A stretch of 55,677 nucleotides of DNA from Rhodospirillales bacterium (GTDB lineage: Bacteria > Pseudomonadota > Alphaproteobacteria > Reyranellales > Reyranellaceae). Made by a program: the position numbers and the translations under genes. Numbering within the stretch: the stretch's first letter is position 1; every line of letters starts with the position of its first letter. The DNA is taken from the NCBI GenBank assembly GCA_009377525.1, contig WHTW01000036.1, positions 1 to 55,677 on the forward strand, written 5' to 3'. This document shows positions 16,253 to 24,666 of this stretch, in pieces. The notes under the pieces are model-generated. The model did not search any database. It was not told the DNA's origin and worked only from the letters and a program-made list of their open reading frames with translations.

Positions 16253-17035
16253 CTACTCCCGACCGATGAAATTGGTGACCAGCTTGGCGAGCGCCTCAGG
16301 CTGCTCCATGTCGACGGCATGCCCGCACGACCTGACGATCTCCAGGTGGGCATCGGGCAGCGATTCAAGATAGCGCTTGCCGGCGCTGATCGGCACCACC
16401 TTGTCGTCATCGCCCCACACGACCATGGCCGGCGCGCGCATGGTCTTGAGCAGATGGGGCAGCGTCTGGCTGTACATGTAGGGCTTCCAGGCGATGCGGA
16501 AGCTCATCTCGCGGCAGATGTCCCACATCTCGAGCTGGTCGACCGAGGGCTCCGCGCCGTAGACTCGATCGAACGCCTTCTGGTCGTGGAAGGCCGCCCG
16601 CGCATAGTCGATGTAGCCGGTGACAGCGAGATCGAGGATGTCGCCCTGCGGCGGCTTGATGCCCATGGCGCCGACCAGCACCAGATGCGAGAGGTCGGCG
16701 GGCGCCATGGTCGCCATCTCGGCCGCGATCCAGCCGCCGAAGCCCAATCCGACCAGGGCCGGCTTGGCGATCTTCAATTCGCTCAAAAGGCCGCGATAGA
16801 CCACGGCGATATCGCGCACGCTGCGCATCCAGTCCGGCCGCTCCGAGCGGCTATAGCCGGGATGATGCGGGACGATCACTTCGTGATTTGCCGCGAGCGC
16901 GTCGTAGAACGGCAGATCGTCGAGCGTGCCGGTCTCGTGGTGCAGGACCAGCACCGGACGTCCCCGGCCGGCGCGCTTCACATGGAGCTTGGTCCCGCCG
17001 GCTTCGATGGTGGAGCTCGCCCAGTCGACCGCCAT
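16253..17035 (-). CDS. Alpha/beta-hydrolase fold protein lacking nucleophile Ser
   Basis: 260 residues, ATG 17035 with GGAGG nearby. The alpha/beta-hydrolase fold is clear: PVLVLHHETG oxyanion strand, the Asp motif VVWGDDDKVVP (D209-D211), and the catalytic His in SCGHAVDMEQPE (H239). At the nucleophile elbow the sequence is VGLGFGGW, so the position normally occupied by Ser, Asp or Cys (residue 98) is Gly. The acid and His remain. Either this is a family that uses another chemistry (as cofactor-free dioxygenases and lyases of this fold do with a partly changed triad) or it is a non-catalytic partner. It is encoded 5 nt upstream of an LLM oxygenase gene. Confidence 0.88.
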   Translation of the reverse strand: MAVDWASSTIEAGGTKLHVKRAGRGRPVLVLHHETGTLDDLPFYDALAANHEVIVPHHPGYSRSERPDWMRSVRDIAVVYRGLLSELKIAKPALVGLGFGGWIAAEMATMAPADLSHLVLVGAMGIKPPQGDILDLAVTGYIDYARAAFHDQKAFDRVYGAEPSVDQLEMWDICREMSFRIAWKPYMYSQTLPHLLKTMRAPAMVVWGDDDKVVPISAGKRYLESLPDAHLEIVRSCGHAVDMEQPEALAKLVTNFIGRE

Positions 17036-17128
17036 GCCCGATTTCCTCCGCTTATTACGAGGATCGTTGCAACCGGGCCTGGACGAGTCAAACTTGCGGT
17101 CCCGCAGGGCAGTATTTCGCCGCCGTTT

Positions 17129-17848
17129 TTAGGCGTCGCCGCCCAACGCGTCGCGCAGGCGCGCCGACGCGGCGCGGCCCAGGGTCAGCGCCTCGTCCAT
17201 CCCCTGCAGCATGATGCGCGCGGTCTCGCGTGACGGCGTCTCGACCCGGCGCAGGCGGTCACGATTGACGATCAGCGAGCGGCCGAGCCGCAGGAACGGC
17301 GGCGACGGCAACAGGCCCTCGAAATGGCCCAGGGTGCGCCAGATCATGAGCGCCGGCTGGTCGGCGACGAAGACATGCGTGAAGTCGCCGTCGGCGCGCA
17401 CCGCCACGATCTCGTCGGTCTGGGCGAGCAGCGTGCGCTTGGGCGTGCGCAGGGCGATCACGCCGCGGCCGGTGGATGCCTGTTCCTCGCCGCGCGCGAG
17501 CTGGCGCTCGACGCGCGTCAGCGATTCGGCCAGGCGCTCGGGTGCCACGGGCTTCAACAGATAGTCCACGGCGTTCACGGCGAATGCCTCGACCGCATGC
17601 TCGGCGTAGGCCGTGACGAAGACCACGACCGGCGGCTTGTCCAACGCCGCCAGCAGATCGAAGCCGTCACCGCCCCCGAGCTCGATGTCGAGGAAGATCA
17701 TCTGCGGCTGGGTGCGCTCGATCTCCTGCAAGGCCTGCGACACACCCTCCGCCTCGCCGACGATCTCGACATCGGGATGCGCCGCCAGCAGCCGGCGCAG
17801 GGCTTGGCGGGCCAGATGCTCGTCGTCGACGATCAAGACCCGGAGCAC
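17129..17848 (-). CDS. LytTR-family response regulator
   Basis: 239 residues, GTG 17848 with GGAGGG upstream. The receiver domain, residues 1-120, has the acid pair D8/D9, phosphoacceptor D54 (IFLDIEL), T79 and K99. Residues about 135-235 form a LytTR DNA-binding domain (IVAVRADGDFTHVF, FLRLGRSLIVNRDRLRRV). The gene overlaps the end of the sensor-kinase gene by 16 nt, so both are co-translated. LytTR regulators bind paired direct repeats. No such pair was confidently located. Targets are unknown; the large GH5/GH18 gene lies just beyond the kinase on the other strand. Confidence 0.94.
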   Translation of the reverse strand: MLRVLIVDDEHLARQALRRLLAAHPDVEIVGEAEGVSQALQEIERTQPQMIFLDIELGGGDGFDLLAALDKPPVVVFVTAYAEHAVEAFAVNAVDYLLKPVAPERLAESLTRVERQLARGEEQASTGRGVIALRTPKRTLLAQTDEIVAVRADGDFTHVFVADQPALMIWRTLGHFEGLLPSPPFLRLGRSLIVNRDRLRRVETPSRETARIMLQGMDEALTLGRAASARLRDALGGDA

Positions 17849-18906
17849 GGCTCGCCCTCCAGCGTGAGTCTGGCGACCACCTTATTCCCGCCGTCGCCGA
17901 TGGTGAATTCATGCCGGCCCGGATAGTGCAGGTCGAGCCGGCGGCGGACGTTCTCCAGGCCGATGCCGGGCCGGCGGCGGCGCGAACCGGCACCTTCTTC
18001 GAGCGCGCCGGTGTTCTCGATCTCGACGTGCAGGGTGTCGCCCTCGGCGCGGATGTCGATATGGATGTCGAGACCATCCTCGCGCCGACCATACTTGACG
18101 GCGTTCTCGACCAGCGGCTGCAGCAGGAAGCTCGCGATCTGCCGTCCGCCGGCGGCGTGCTCGACATGGATGTGCGTCCTGAGGCGATCGCCGAAGCGCG
18201 CCTTCTGCACGCCGAGGTAGGCCGACAGCCCTCCGACCTCGGTGTCGACCGTCACGATCGTCTGGTTGATGCCGTCGAGCGAGTTGCGCAGGTAGGCCGT
18301 GAGATTGCGCAGCATGGCGAGCGCGGCGGAGGGGTGCTCGGGGATTTCCTCCGCCACGCCGTTCAGCGCGTTGAACAGGAAATGCGGATCGAGCTGCAGG
18401 CGCAGCTCCTCGAGCTCCAGGCGCAGGGCCTCGGCCTCGGCGCGCACCGCATGCTGATGCTCGGCCTGCTCAGCCATTTCGGCGTGGATCCAGAAATAGC
18501 ACAGGCTCCAGCCGGCCAACGCGAGCGAGTAGTGGATCCACGGAACCACCACCTCTTCGATCGGACCCCAGAACGGGACCTCCCAGCCGAAGGTTCGGCG
18601 AAAGACGAAGACGATCGCGACGGCGACGGCGGCGGCGACCGACAGCACCCCGATCAGGGTGATGGAGTGCGGAGTCAGACGATTGTTGAAGGCGCGCGAG
18701 GTGTAGACCGAACGCATGCCCGCGGAGAGCACCACCAGGCAGGGGGTGACCACGAGGGTGATGCCAACCGCCACCTTGACGCTGCGGTAGGTCAGCAGGC
18801 GATTGAGAAGTTCGACGAGGAAGAACAGGCTCCAGCCGACGATCTGCGCCCGCCAGAACACCGACAGGCGGCCCGTCCACCAGGCGCCGATCGTTCCGGC
18901 AGCCAT
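17833..18906 (-). CDS. LytS-type sensor histidine kinase
   Basis: About 357 residues from ATG 18906; an upstream ATG at 18975 is also possible and neither has a good Shine-Dalgarno, so the start is uncertain. The N-terminal half has about four membrane segments. The second half has the His_kinase box LQLDPHFLFNAL (H175) and the ATPase N-box LVENAVKYG (N268), with PGIGLENVRRRL as the G-box. No periplasmic sensor domain is visible, so the signal may be sensed in the membrane. It transfers phosphate to the LytTR regulator encoded by the overlapping downstream gene. Confidence 0.92.
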   Translation of the reverse strand: MAAGTIGAWWTGRLSVFWRAQIVGWSLFFLVELLNRLLTYRSVKVAVGITLVVTPCLVVLSAGMRSVYTSRAFNNRLTPHSITLIGVLSVAAAVAVAIVFVFRRTFGWEVPFWGPIEEVVVPWIHYSLALAGWSLCYFWIHAEMAEQAEHQHAVRAEAEALRLELEELRLQLDPHFLFNALNGVAEEIPEHPSAALAMLRNLTAYLRNSLDGINQTIVTVDTEVGGLSAYLGVQKARFGDRLRTHIHVEHAAGGRQIASFLLQPLVENAVKYGRREDGLDIHIDIRAEGDTLHVEIENTGALEEGAGSRRRRPGIGLENVRRRLDLHYPGRHEFTIGDGGNKVVARLTLEGEPCSGS

Positions 18907-19180
18907 GCTGAGCACGTTTTCGCGCAAACTCGCGGTTCCGGCTGGTCCCCAAAAGTGCCGCCCGACGGGCAGCATTCGGCATGAAATGCCATTTGCCGGC
19001 GTCCGGCAAGCCGCCGGTCACAGTCAGGTCACCGATTGACCACTTGGTTCGCCGACTAATCTGCCCGCTTCACCGAGAGTCGGGCCGCCCCCCAATGCCG
19101 TCCTGCGATCGACATGACATATCGCCGCCGTGCGCCAGTGACGCGGCAGGTGACGCGGCGACGAAGCAGGAGGGGCAGGG

Positions 19181-22100
19181 ATGGCTATCAACTACACGGT
19201 TGGCGACAACTGGGGTTCAGGGTTCATCGGCAACATCGTGGTTCCGGGCGGCACGTCGGGGCTGCACGGCTGGACCCTGGAGTTCGACGCCACCTTCGAC
19301 ATCTCCAACATCTGGGGCGCCGAGATCGTCTCCCATGTCGGCAACCACTATGTGATCCGCAACGCCGCCTGGGTCGCCGACGTGCCGGCGGGCGGCCACG
19401 CGAGCTTCGGCTTCCAGGGCAAGCCCGGCTCGGATGGCACCACCGCCACGGGCTTCACCCTGAACGGTGCGACCGACACGCCTCCCCCGCCACCCGTCGT
19501 GCCGACGCTCACCATCGTCAACAACGATGCGGCGCCGCCTCCGCCGCCAACCGGCGACCTGTCGCTCGACTACGACATCGTCAGCAACTGGGGCTCGGGC
19601 TTCACGGCCTCGATGGCGGTCGGCGCCGGCAGCGCCGCGCTCAACGGCTGGACCGTCGAGTTCGACGCCTCGTTCAACATCACCAGCATCTGGAATGCCA
19701 CGATCATCGCCCGCGTCGGCAACCACTACGTGGTGCGCAATGCCGACTGGAACGGCAATGTCGCCGGCGGCAAGGAGACGTCGTTCGGCTTCCAGGCGAC
19801 GCCGGGCAGCGGCGGCGCGGCCGCGTCGGGCTTCATCATCAACGGCACGGCTGTGGACACCGATCCGGTGCCGGTGCCGGTGCCCACGCTCTCGGTCGCC
19901 GACGCCACCGTGGCGGAAGGCAACAGCGGCACGCATGAGCTCGTCTTCACGGTGGCGCTGTCGGCCGCGGCGGCAGGACCGGTGACGGTGGCCTATGCCA
20001 CCAGCAACGGCACGGCGAGCGCGGGCAGCGACTATGCGGCGCTCAGCGGCACACTCACCTTCGCGGCCGGCGAGACCTCCAAGGTCGTGCGCGTGCAGGT
20101 GTCGGGCGACACGGCGGTCGAGGCCGACGAGGCCCTGACGCTCACGCTGTCGTCACCGAGCGGCGCCACCATTGCCGACGCCACGGCGGTCGGCACCATC
20201 ACCAACGACGACACCGCACCGCTGCCCACCCTTTCCGTTGCCGATGCCACGGTCAGCGAAGGCAACAGCGGCGCGACAGACCTCGCTTTCACGGTCAGCC
20301 TGTCGGCCGCGGCGGCAGGCCCCGTCACCGTGGCCTATGTCACCAACAACGGCACGGCGACGGCGGGCAGTGACTTCACGGCAGCCAGCGGCACATTGAC
20401 CTTCGCCGCCGGCGAGACCTCGAAAGTGGTGCATGTGCAGGTCAGCGGCGACACGACGGTCGAGAGCAGCGAGACCCTGACGCTCACGCTGTCGTCACCG
20501 AGCGGCGCCACCATCGCCGACGGCACGGCCATCGGCACCATCACCAACGACGATACCACGCCTCCGGTGCTGCCGACGCTCAGCATCTCCGACGCCTCGG
20601 TGGTCGAGGGCGATCCCGGCCAGGGCGACGGCGCCGCGGCGGGCTGGTTCAGCACGTCGGGCAACCAGATCGTCGATTCGGCCGGGCACTCGGTGCAGAT
20701 CGCCGGCGTGAACTGGTTCGGCTTCGAATCCTCGAACTTGTCGCCGCACGGCGTGTGGACGCGCGGCTACAAGGAAATGATGGATCAGATGAAGGACCTC
20801 GGGTTCAACACGATCCGCCTGCCCTTCTCCAACGACACCATCCACAGCACGGCGATGCCGAGCGGCATCGACTTCGCCAAGAATCCCGACCTGCAGGGTC
20901 TCACGGCCATGCAGATCATGGACAAGATCGTGGCCTATGCCGGCGAGATCGGGCTGAAGATCATCCTCGATCATCATCGCAACGATTCAGGCCCCGGCGC
21001 CTCGCCCAACGGCCTGTGGTACGACGCCCAGCACAGCGAAACCGAGTGGATCGCCGATTGGCAGATGCTGGCTCAGCGCTATGCCAACGATCCGACGGTG
21101 ATCGGCGCGGACCTGCACAACGAGCCCCACGCCGGCACCTGGGGCGGTGGCGGGCCGACCGACTGGGCGGCAGCAGCCGAGCGCGCGGGCAACGCCATCG
21201 GCGCGGTCAATCCCAACTGGCTGATCTTCGTCGAGGGCGTCGCCAACTATCAGGGCCAGCCCTACTGGTGGGGCGGCAACCTGATGGGCGTGCGCGACCG
21301 GCCGATCGACCTCACCGTCGACAACAAGCTGGTCTATTCGGCGCACGACTATCCCAACTCGGTGTGGGCCCAGCCGTGGTTCCAGGGCAGCGACTTCCCG
21401 GCGAACCTGCCGGCCAAGTTCGACCAGATGTGGGGCTACATCTACAAGGAGGGAATAGCACCGGTCTATATCGGCGAGTTCGGCACCAACCTCACCGACC
21501 CCAAGGACGCGCCGTGGCTGGAGGCCATCACCTCCTACCTGGCAGGCGACCTCGACAACAACGGCACGACCGACATTCCAGCCGGCGACAAAGGCGTGAG
21601 CTGGACCTTCTGGTCGTGGAACCCCAACTCGGGCGATACCGGCGGCATCCTGGCCAACGACTGGCGCACCGTTAACCAGAACAAGATGGCGTACCTGACG
21701 CCGATCCAGTTCGACTTCGACGCCGACGTGTCGGATGGCGGATCGACCGGCCCGCACGCGACCTTCCTGGTGACGCTGTCGGCGCCGGCGACCGAGACGG
21801 TGACCGTGGACTACCACACCGTTTCGGGCACGGCGGGCAGCACGGACTTCACCGGCATCAGCGGCTCGGTGACCTTCGCGCCCGGCGAGACCAGCAAGAC
21901 GATCAGCATCGCCGTCACGCCGGATATGCTGATCGAGGGCAACGAGCAGTTCAGCGTGGTGCTGAGCAACCCTCACAGCGCCACCATCGCCGACGGCGCC
22001 GGTGTCGGCACCATCGTCGACAATGACACGACGACGCCGGTTCTGCCGACGCTCGCCATCGGCGACGCCTCGATCACCGAAGGCGACAGCGGCAGCGCTC

Positions 22101-23893
22101 AGCTCAGCTTCACGGTGACGCTCTCGCAGGCCGCGACAGGCCTGGTCACGGTCAATTACTTGACGGCCAACGGCACGGCGACGGCCGGCAGCGACTATGC
22201 GGCGCTGTCCGGCACCCTCACCTTCGCCACCGGTGAAACCACCAGGACCGTCACCGTGCCGATCACGGGCGACACCGCCGTCGAGGCCAACGAGACTTTC
22301 ACCATCAGCCTGGCGGGGGCCTCCGGCGCCACTATCGCTGACGGCACGGCGACCGGCACCATCGTCAACAACGATGTCGCGCCGCTGCCGTCGGGAGACC
22401 TCGAGGCCGCGTTCTCGCTGGTCGATTCCTGGAGCAGCGGCTTCAACGGCAACGTGCTGGTGCACAACGACGGCAGCTCGACCTCCGGCTGGCAGATCGT
22501 GATCGACATGCCGTACCAGATCACCGACATCTGGAACGCCGAGATCATCAGCCACGCCGGCAACAGCTATGTGATCGGGCCGTCGCCCTGGAATGGCACG
22601 CTCGCCCATGGCGGCGAGACGAGCTTCGGCTTCGTCGCCTCCGGGCAGTTCAACGCCACGGCCATTCAGGTCCATGGCGTCGGCGACGACGACGTGCCGG
22701 CCTCGGTGCCGACCGTGCCGACCGACCTCGTCGCCACCGCCGTGTCCGCCACCTCGACGATGCTGAGCTGGGATGCATCGAGCGTCCCGGGCGGCGGCTT
22801 CGTCACCGGTTACGCGATCTTCGTGGACGGCGAACAGGTCGCCACCACGACCAGCACGAGCTACCGCGTGACCGGCCTGTCCCCCGACGCCGACTACCAG
22901 TTCTCGGTGGCCGCGATCGACGCCGCCGGGTCATCGGCGCAGACGAGCTCGGTTTCGGTGCACACGACGCTGCCGCTTGCGGACGCCGACGACGGGCACA
23001 TGTTCTCGCCCTACATCGACATGGCGATGTCGAACGCCGCCGACCTCGCGGGCATTTCCGCGGCATCGGGGATCACGAGCTTCACCCTGGCCTTCGTGCT
23101 CGCCTCCAACGAGGGCATCGGTTGGCAGGGCTGGGGCAGCATCGACGACGACACGCTGCACAACGGCACCACCATCCTGCAGCACGTGCAGGACATCCAG
23201 GCGGCCGGCGGCAACATCACCATCTCGTTCGGCGGCGCCGCCGGAACGGAGGCGGCGCTGGTCGCCACCAACGCTTCGCAGCTGCAGGTGCAGTACCAGT
23301 CGGTGATCGACCGCTACGGCATCGATTCCATCGACTTCGACATCGAGGGTGCTGCGGTGGCCAACCACCACTCCCTCGTCCTGCGCGACCAGGCGATCGC
23401 GGGGCTGCAGGCCGCCAATCCCGACCTGAAAGTCTCGTTCACCCTGCCGGTCCTGCCGACCGGTCTCACCGCCGAGGGCCTGCACGTGCTGCAGCAGGCG
23501 ATGGCCGACGGCGTGCGGGTCGACATGGTCAACATCATGGCCATGGATTACGGAACGTCGGTCGACAACAACGGCCAGATGGGGCTTTCGGCCATCCAGG
23601 CCTCCGAGGCGACGCAGCAGCAGCTCGCTTCGATCGGGCTCGACGCCAAGATCGGCATCACCCCGATGATCGGCGTCAACGACATCGTTTCTGAGGTCTT
23701 CCAGCTCTCCGACGCGCAGATGCTGGTCGACTACGCGGCGAACGATCCGGATGTGGCCATGCTGTCGATGTGGTCGGTAGCACGCGACAACGGCTACTCG
23801 GCCGGCATCCCCGCCGCCACGCCGGACAGCAGCGGCATTGCCCAGAACCCGTACGAGTTCGCGAGCATCTTCCATCAGTACGACATTCTCTGA
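19181..23893 (+). CDS. Multidomain GH5/GH18 glycoside hydrolase with CBM2 and Calx-beta
   Basis: 1570 residues, ATG 19181 with AGGAGGGG upstream. Approximate domain order: CBM2 (1-95), CBM2 (122-225), Calx-beta (235-345), Calx-beta (347-460), first strand of a third Calx-beta (463-483), GH5 cellulase domain (484-848), remainder of that Calx-beta (849-952), Calx-beta (954-1069), CBM2 (1072-1170), FnIII (1175-1265), GH18 domain (1270-1570). The GH5 acid/base is E648 in HNEPH and the nucleophile E766 in IGEFGTN. The GH18 signature DSIDFDIE is complete (D1382, D1385, D1387, E1389). There is no N-terminal signal peptide; the first residues already belong to CBM2. With Calx-beta repeats this points to type I secretion through the C-terminus, though no secretion genes are adjacent. 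The likely role is degradation of beta-glucan and chitin-like polymers. Confidence 0.92.
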   Translation: MAINYTVGDNWGSGFIGNIVVPGGTSGLHGWTLEFDATFDISNIWGAEIVSHVGNHYVIRNAAWVADVPAGGHASFGFQGKPGSDGTTATGFTLNGATDTPPPPPVVPTLTIVNNDAAPPPPPTGDLSLDYDIVSNWGSGFTASMAVGAGSAALNGWTVEFDASFNITSIWNATIIARVGNHYVVRNADWNGNVAGGKETSFGFQATPGSGGAAASGFIINGTAVDTDPVPVPVPTLSVADATVAEGNSGTHELVFTVALSAAAAGPVTVAYATSNGTASAGSDYAALSGTLTFAAGETSKVVRVQVSGDTAVEADEALTLTLSSPSGATIADATAVGTITNDDTAPLPTLSVADATVSEGNSGATDLAFTVSLSAAAAGPVTVAYVTNNGTATAGSDFTAASGTLTFAAGETSKVVHVQVSGDTTVESSETLTLTLSSPSGATIADGTAIGTITNDDTTPPVLPTLSISDASVVEGDPGQGDGAAAGWFSTSGNQIVDSAGHSVQIAGVNWFGFESSNLSPHGVWTRGYKEMMDQMKDLGFNTIRLPFSNDTIHSTAMPSGIDFAKNPDLQGLTAMQIMDKIVAYAGEIGLKIILDHHRNDSGPGASPNGLWYDAQHSETEWIADWQMLAQRYANDPTVIGADLHNEPHAGTWGGGGPTDWAAAAERAGNAIGAVNPNWLIFVEGVANYQGQPYWWGGNLMGVRDRPIDLTVDNKLVYSAHDYPNSVWAQPWFQGSDFPANLPAKFDQMWGYIYKEGIAPVYIGEFGTNLTDPKDAPWLEAITSYLAGDLDNNGTTDIPAGDKGVSWTFWSWNPNSGDTGGILANDWRTVNQNKMAYLTPIQFDFDADVSDGGSTGPHATFLVTLSAPATETVTVDYHTVSGTAGSTDFTGISGSVTFAPGETSKTISIAVTPDMLIEGNEQFSVVLSNPHSATIADGAGVGTIVDNDTTTPVLPTLAIGDASITEGDSGSAQLSFTVTLSQAATGLVTVNYLTANGTATAGSDYAALSGTLTFATGETTRTVTVPITGDTAVEANETFTISLAGASGATIADGTATGTIVNNDVAPLPSGDLEAAFSLVDSWSSGFNGNVLVHNDGSSTSGWQIVIDMPYQITDIWNAEIISHAGNSYVIGPSPWNGTLAHGGETSFGFVASGQFNATAIQVHGVGDDDVPASVPTVPTDLVATAVSATSTMLSWDASSVPGGGFVTGYAIFVDGEQVATTTSTSYRVTGLSPDADYQFSVAAIDAAGSSAQTSSVSVHTTLPLADADDGHMFSPYIDMAMSNAADLAGISAASGITSFTLAFVLASNEGIGWQGWGSIDDDTLHNGTTILQHVQDIQAAGGNITISFGGAAGTEAALVATNASQLQVQYQSVIDRYGIDSIDFDIEGAAVANHHSLVLRDQAIAGLQAANPDLKVSFTLPVLPTGLTAEGLHVLQQAMADGVRVDMVNIMAMDYGTSVDNNGQMGLSAIQASEATQQQLASIGLDAKIGITPMIGVNDIVSEVFQLSDAQMLVDYAANDPDVAMLSMWSVARDNGYSAGIPAATPDSSGIAQNPYEFASIFHQYDIL

Positions 23894-23897
23894 CCTC

Positions 23898-24006
23898 GTC
23901 ATCCCGACCGGAGCGAAGCTGAGTGGAGGGACCTGTTCTGTCGCAGCGTCGACAAGAACAGGTCCCTCGGCTACGCCGCCCGTTGGGCGGCTTCGCTCGG
24001 GATGAC
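23898..24006. repeat. Long intergenic palindrome, GTCATCCCGA family
   Basis: Outer arms GTCATCCCGA (23898-23907) and TCGGGATGAC (23997-24006) plus a perfect inner stem AGGGACCTGTTCT/AGAACAGGTCCCT (23927-23939 with 23955-23967) make an imperfect 109-nt hairpin right after the GH5/GH18 stop codon. It differs in sequence from the other palindromes here and resembles dispersed repeats widespread in alphaproteobacteria. It may also terminate both converging transcripts. Confidence 0.8.
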
Positions 24007-24045
24007 GGGAGTGGCTCAACCAACCAGCCGTGTCCCACGCTGCTG

Positions 24046-24474
24046 TCAAATACCGATCATGAACAGAAGCAAGGTCCCCGCCCCCACCCAGGACAGCAGG
24101 CCGAGCCAGCACAGCGACCAGAAGGCCACGACGACACGCTTGCCGTTCCTGTTCCAGTAGGTGTTGGGATAGAGGATCGCCATCAGCTCGGCGGCGATCC
24201 ACAGGGGAAAGAACGCCAGCGTGATCGGGAATTCCTGGCGGACCGACCGCCGTATGCCGTCCGACCGCTCATAGCCGGCACGCGACACGTCCGACCAGTC
24301 CGTCGGAGCGACATAGGTTTCGGCCGGCGCGGGCAGATCGATCACGTCCGACCAGCTCACGCCGTGGGCCCGCAGCATTGCGTTCGTTTTCCGGATGGCG
24401 ATCAGGGCTTCCGCGTCCCGGTCGCTTTCTGTCATCCGCAGCAGCCGGATCAGCCGCTCCCTGTCGATCGTCAC
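24046..24474 (-). CDS. Hypothetical small membrane protein
   Basis: 142 residues from GTG 24474. An ATG 13 codons later is possible, but the longer form keeps a complete N-terminal motif, LIRLLRMTESDRDAEALIAIRKT followed by LRAHGVSWSDV, a helical segment that recurs in uncharacterised phage and bacterial proteins. The C-terminal half has two hydrophobic segments (about residues 84-102 and 116-141), so the protein is probably anchored in the inner membrane with a soluble N-terminus. The function is unknown. It is convergent with the GH5/GH18 gene and divergent from the GMC gene. Confidence 0.7.
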   Translation of the reverse strand: MTIDRERLIRLLRMTESDRDAEALIAIRKTNAMLRAHGVSWSDVIDLPAPAETYVAPTDWSDVSRAGYERSDGIRRSVRQEFPITLAFFPLWIAAELMAILYPNTYWNRNGKRVVVAFWSLCWLGLLSWVGAGTLLLFMIGI

Positions 24475-24666
24475 ACTACGCCCCGCCCCCGCATCAGTTG
24501 CACTGTATCACAGCACTACGCCTGCACGAGACCTGCAGATGATTTCTTGCAGTCGGATTTGTCGCGAACGTATCGGGCGGTGCACAGGCCTCCCCATCAC
24601 GCAACGCGATGGGAGGAAAATCGGGCTCTAGCCGAATCGGCCGACTTGCCGCACATTCGTCATCGC

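Noticed and set aside
20987..22675. A 562-codon minus-strand frame opposite the GH5/GH18 gene
   Set aside because: Antisense to a gene with intact catalytic motifs; no domain and no ribosome binding site.
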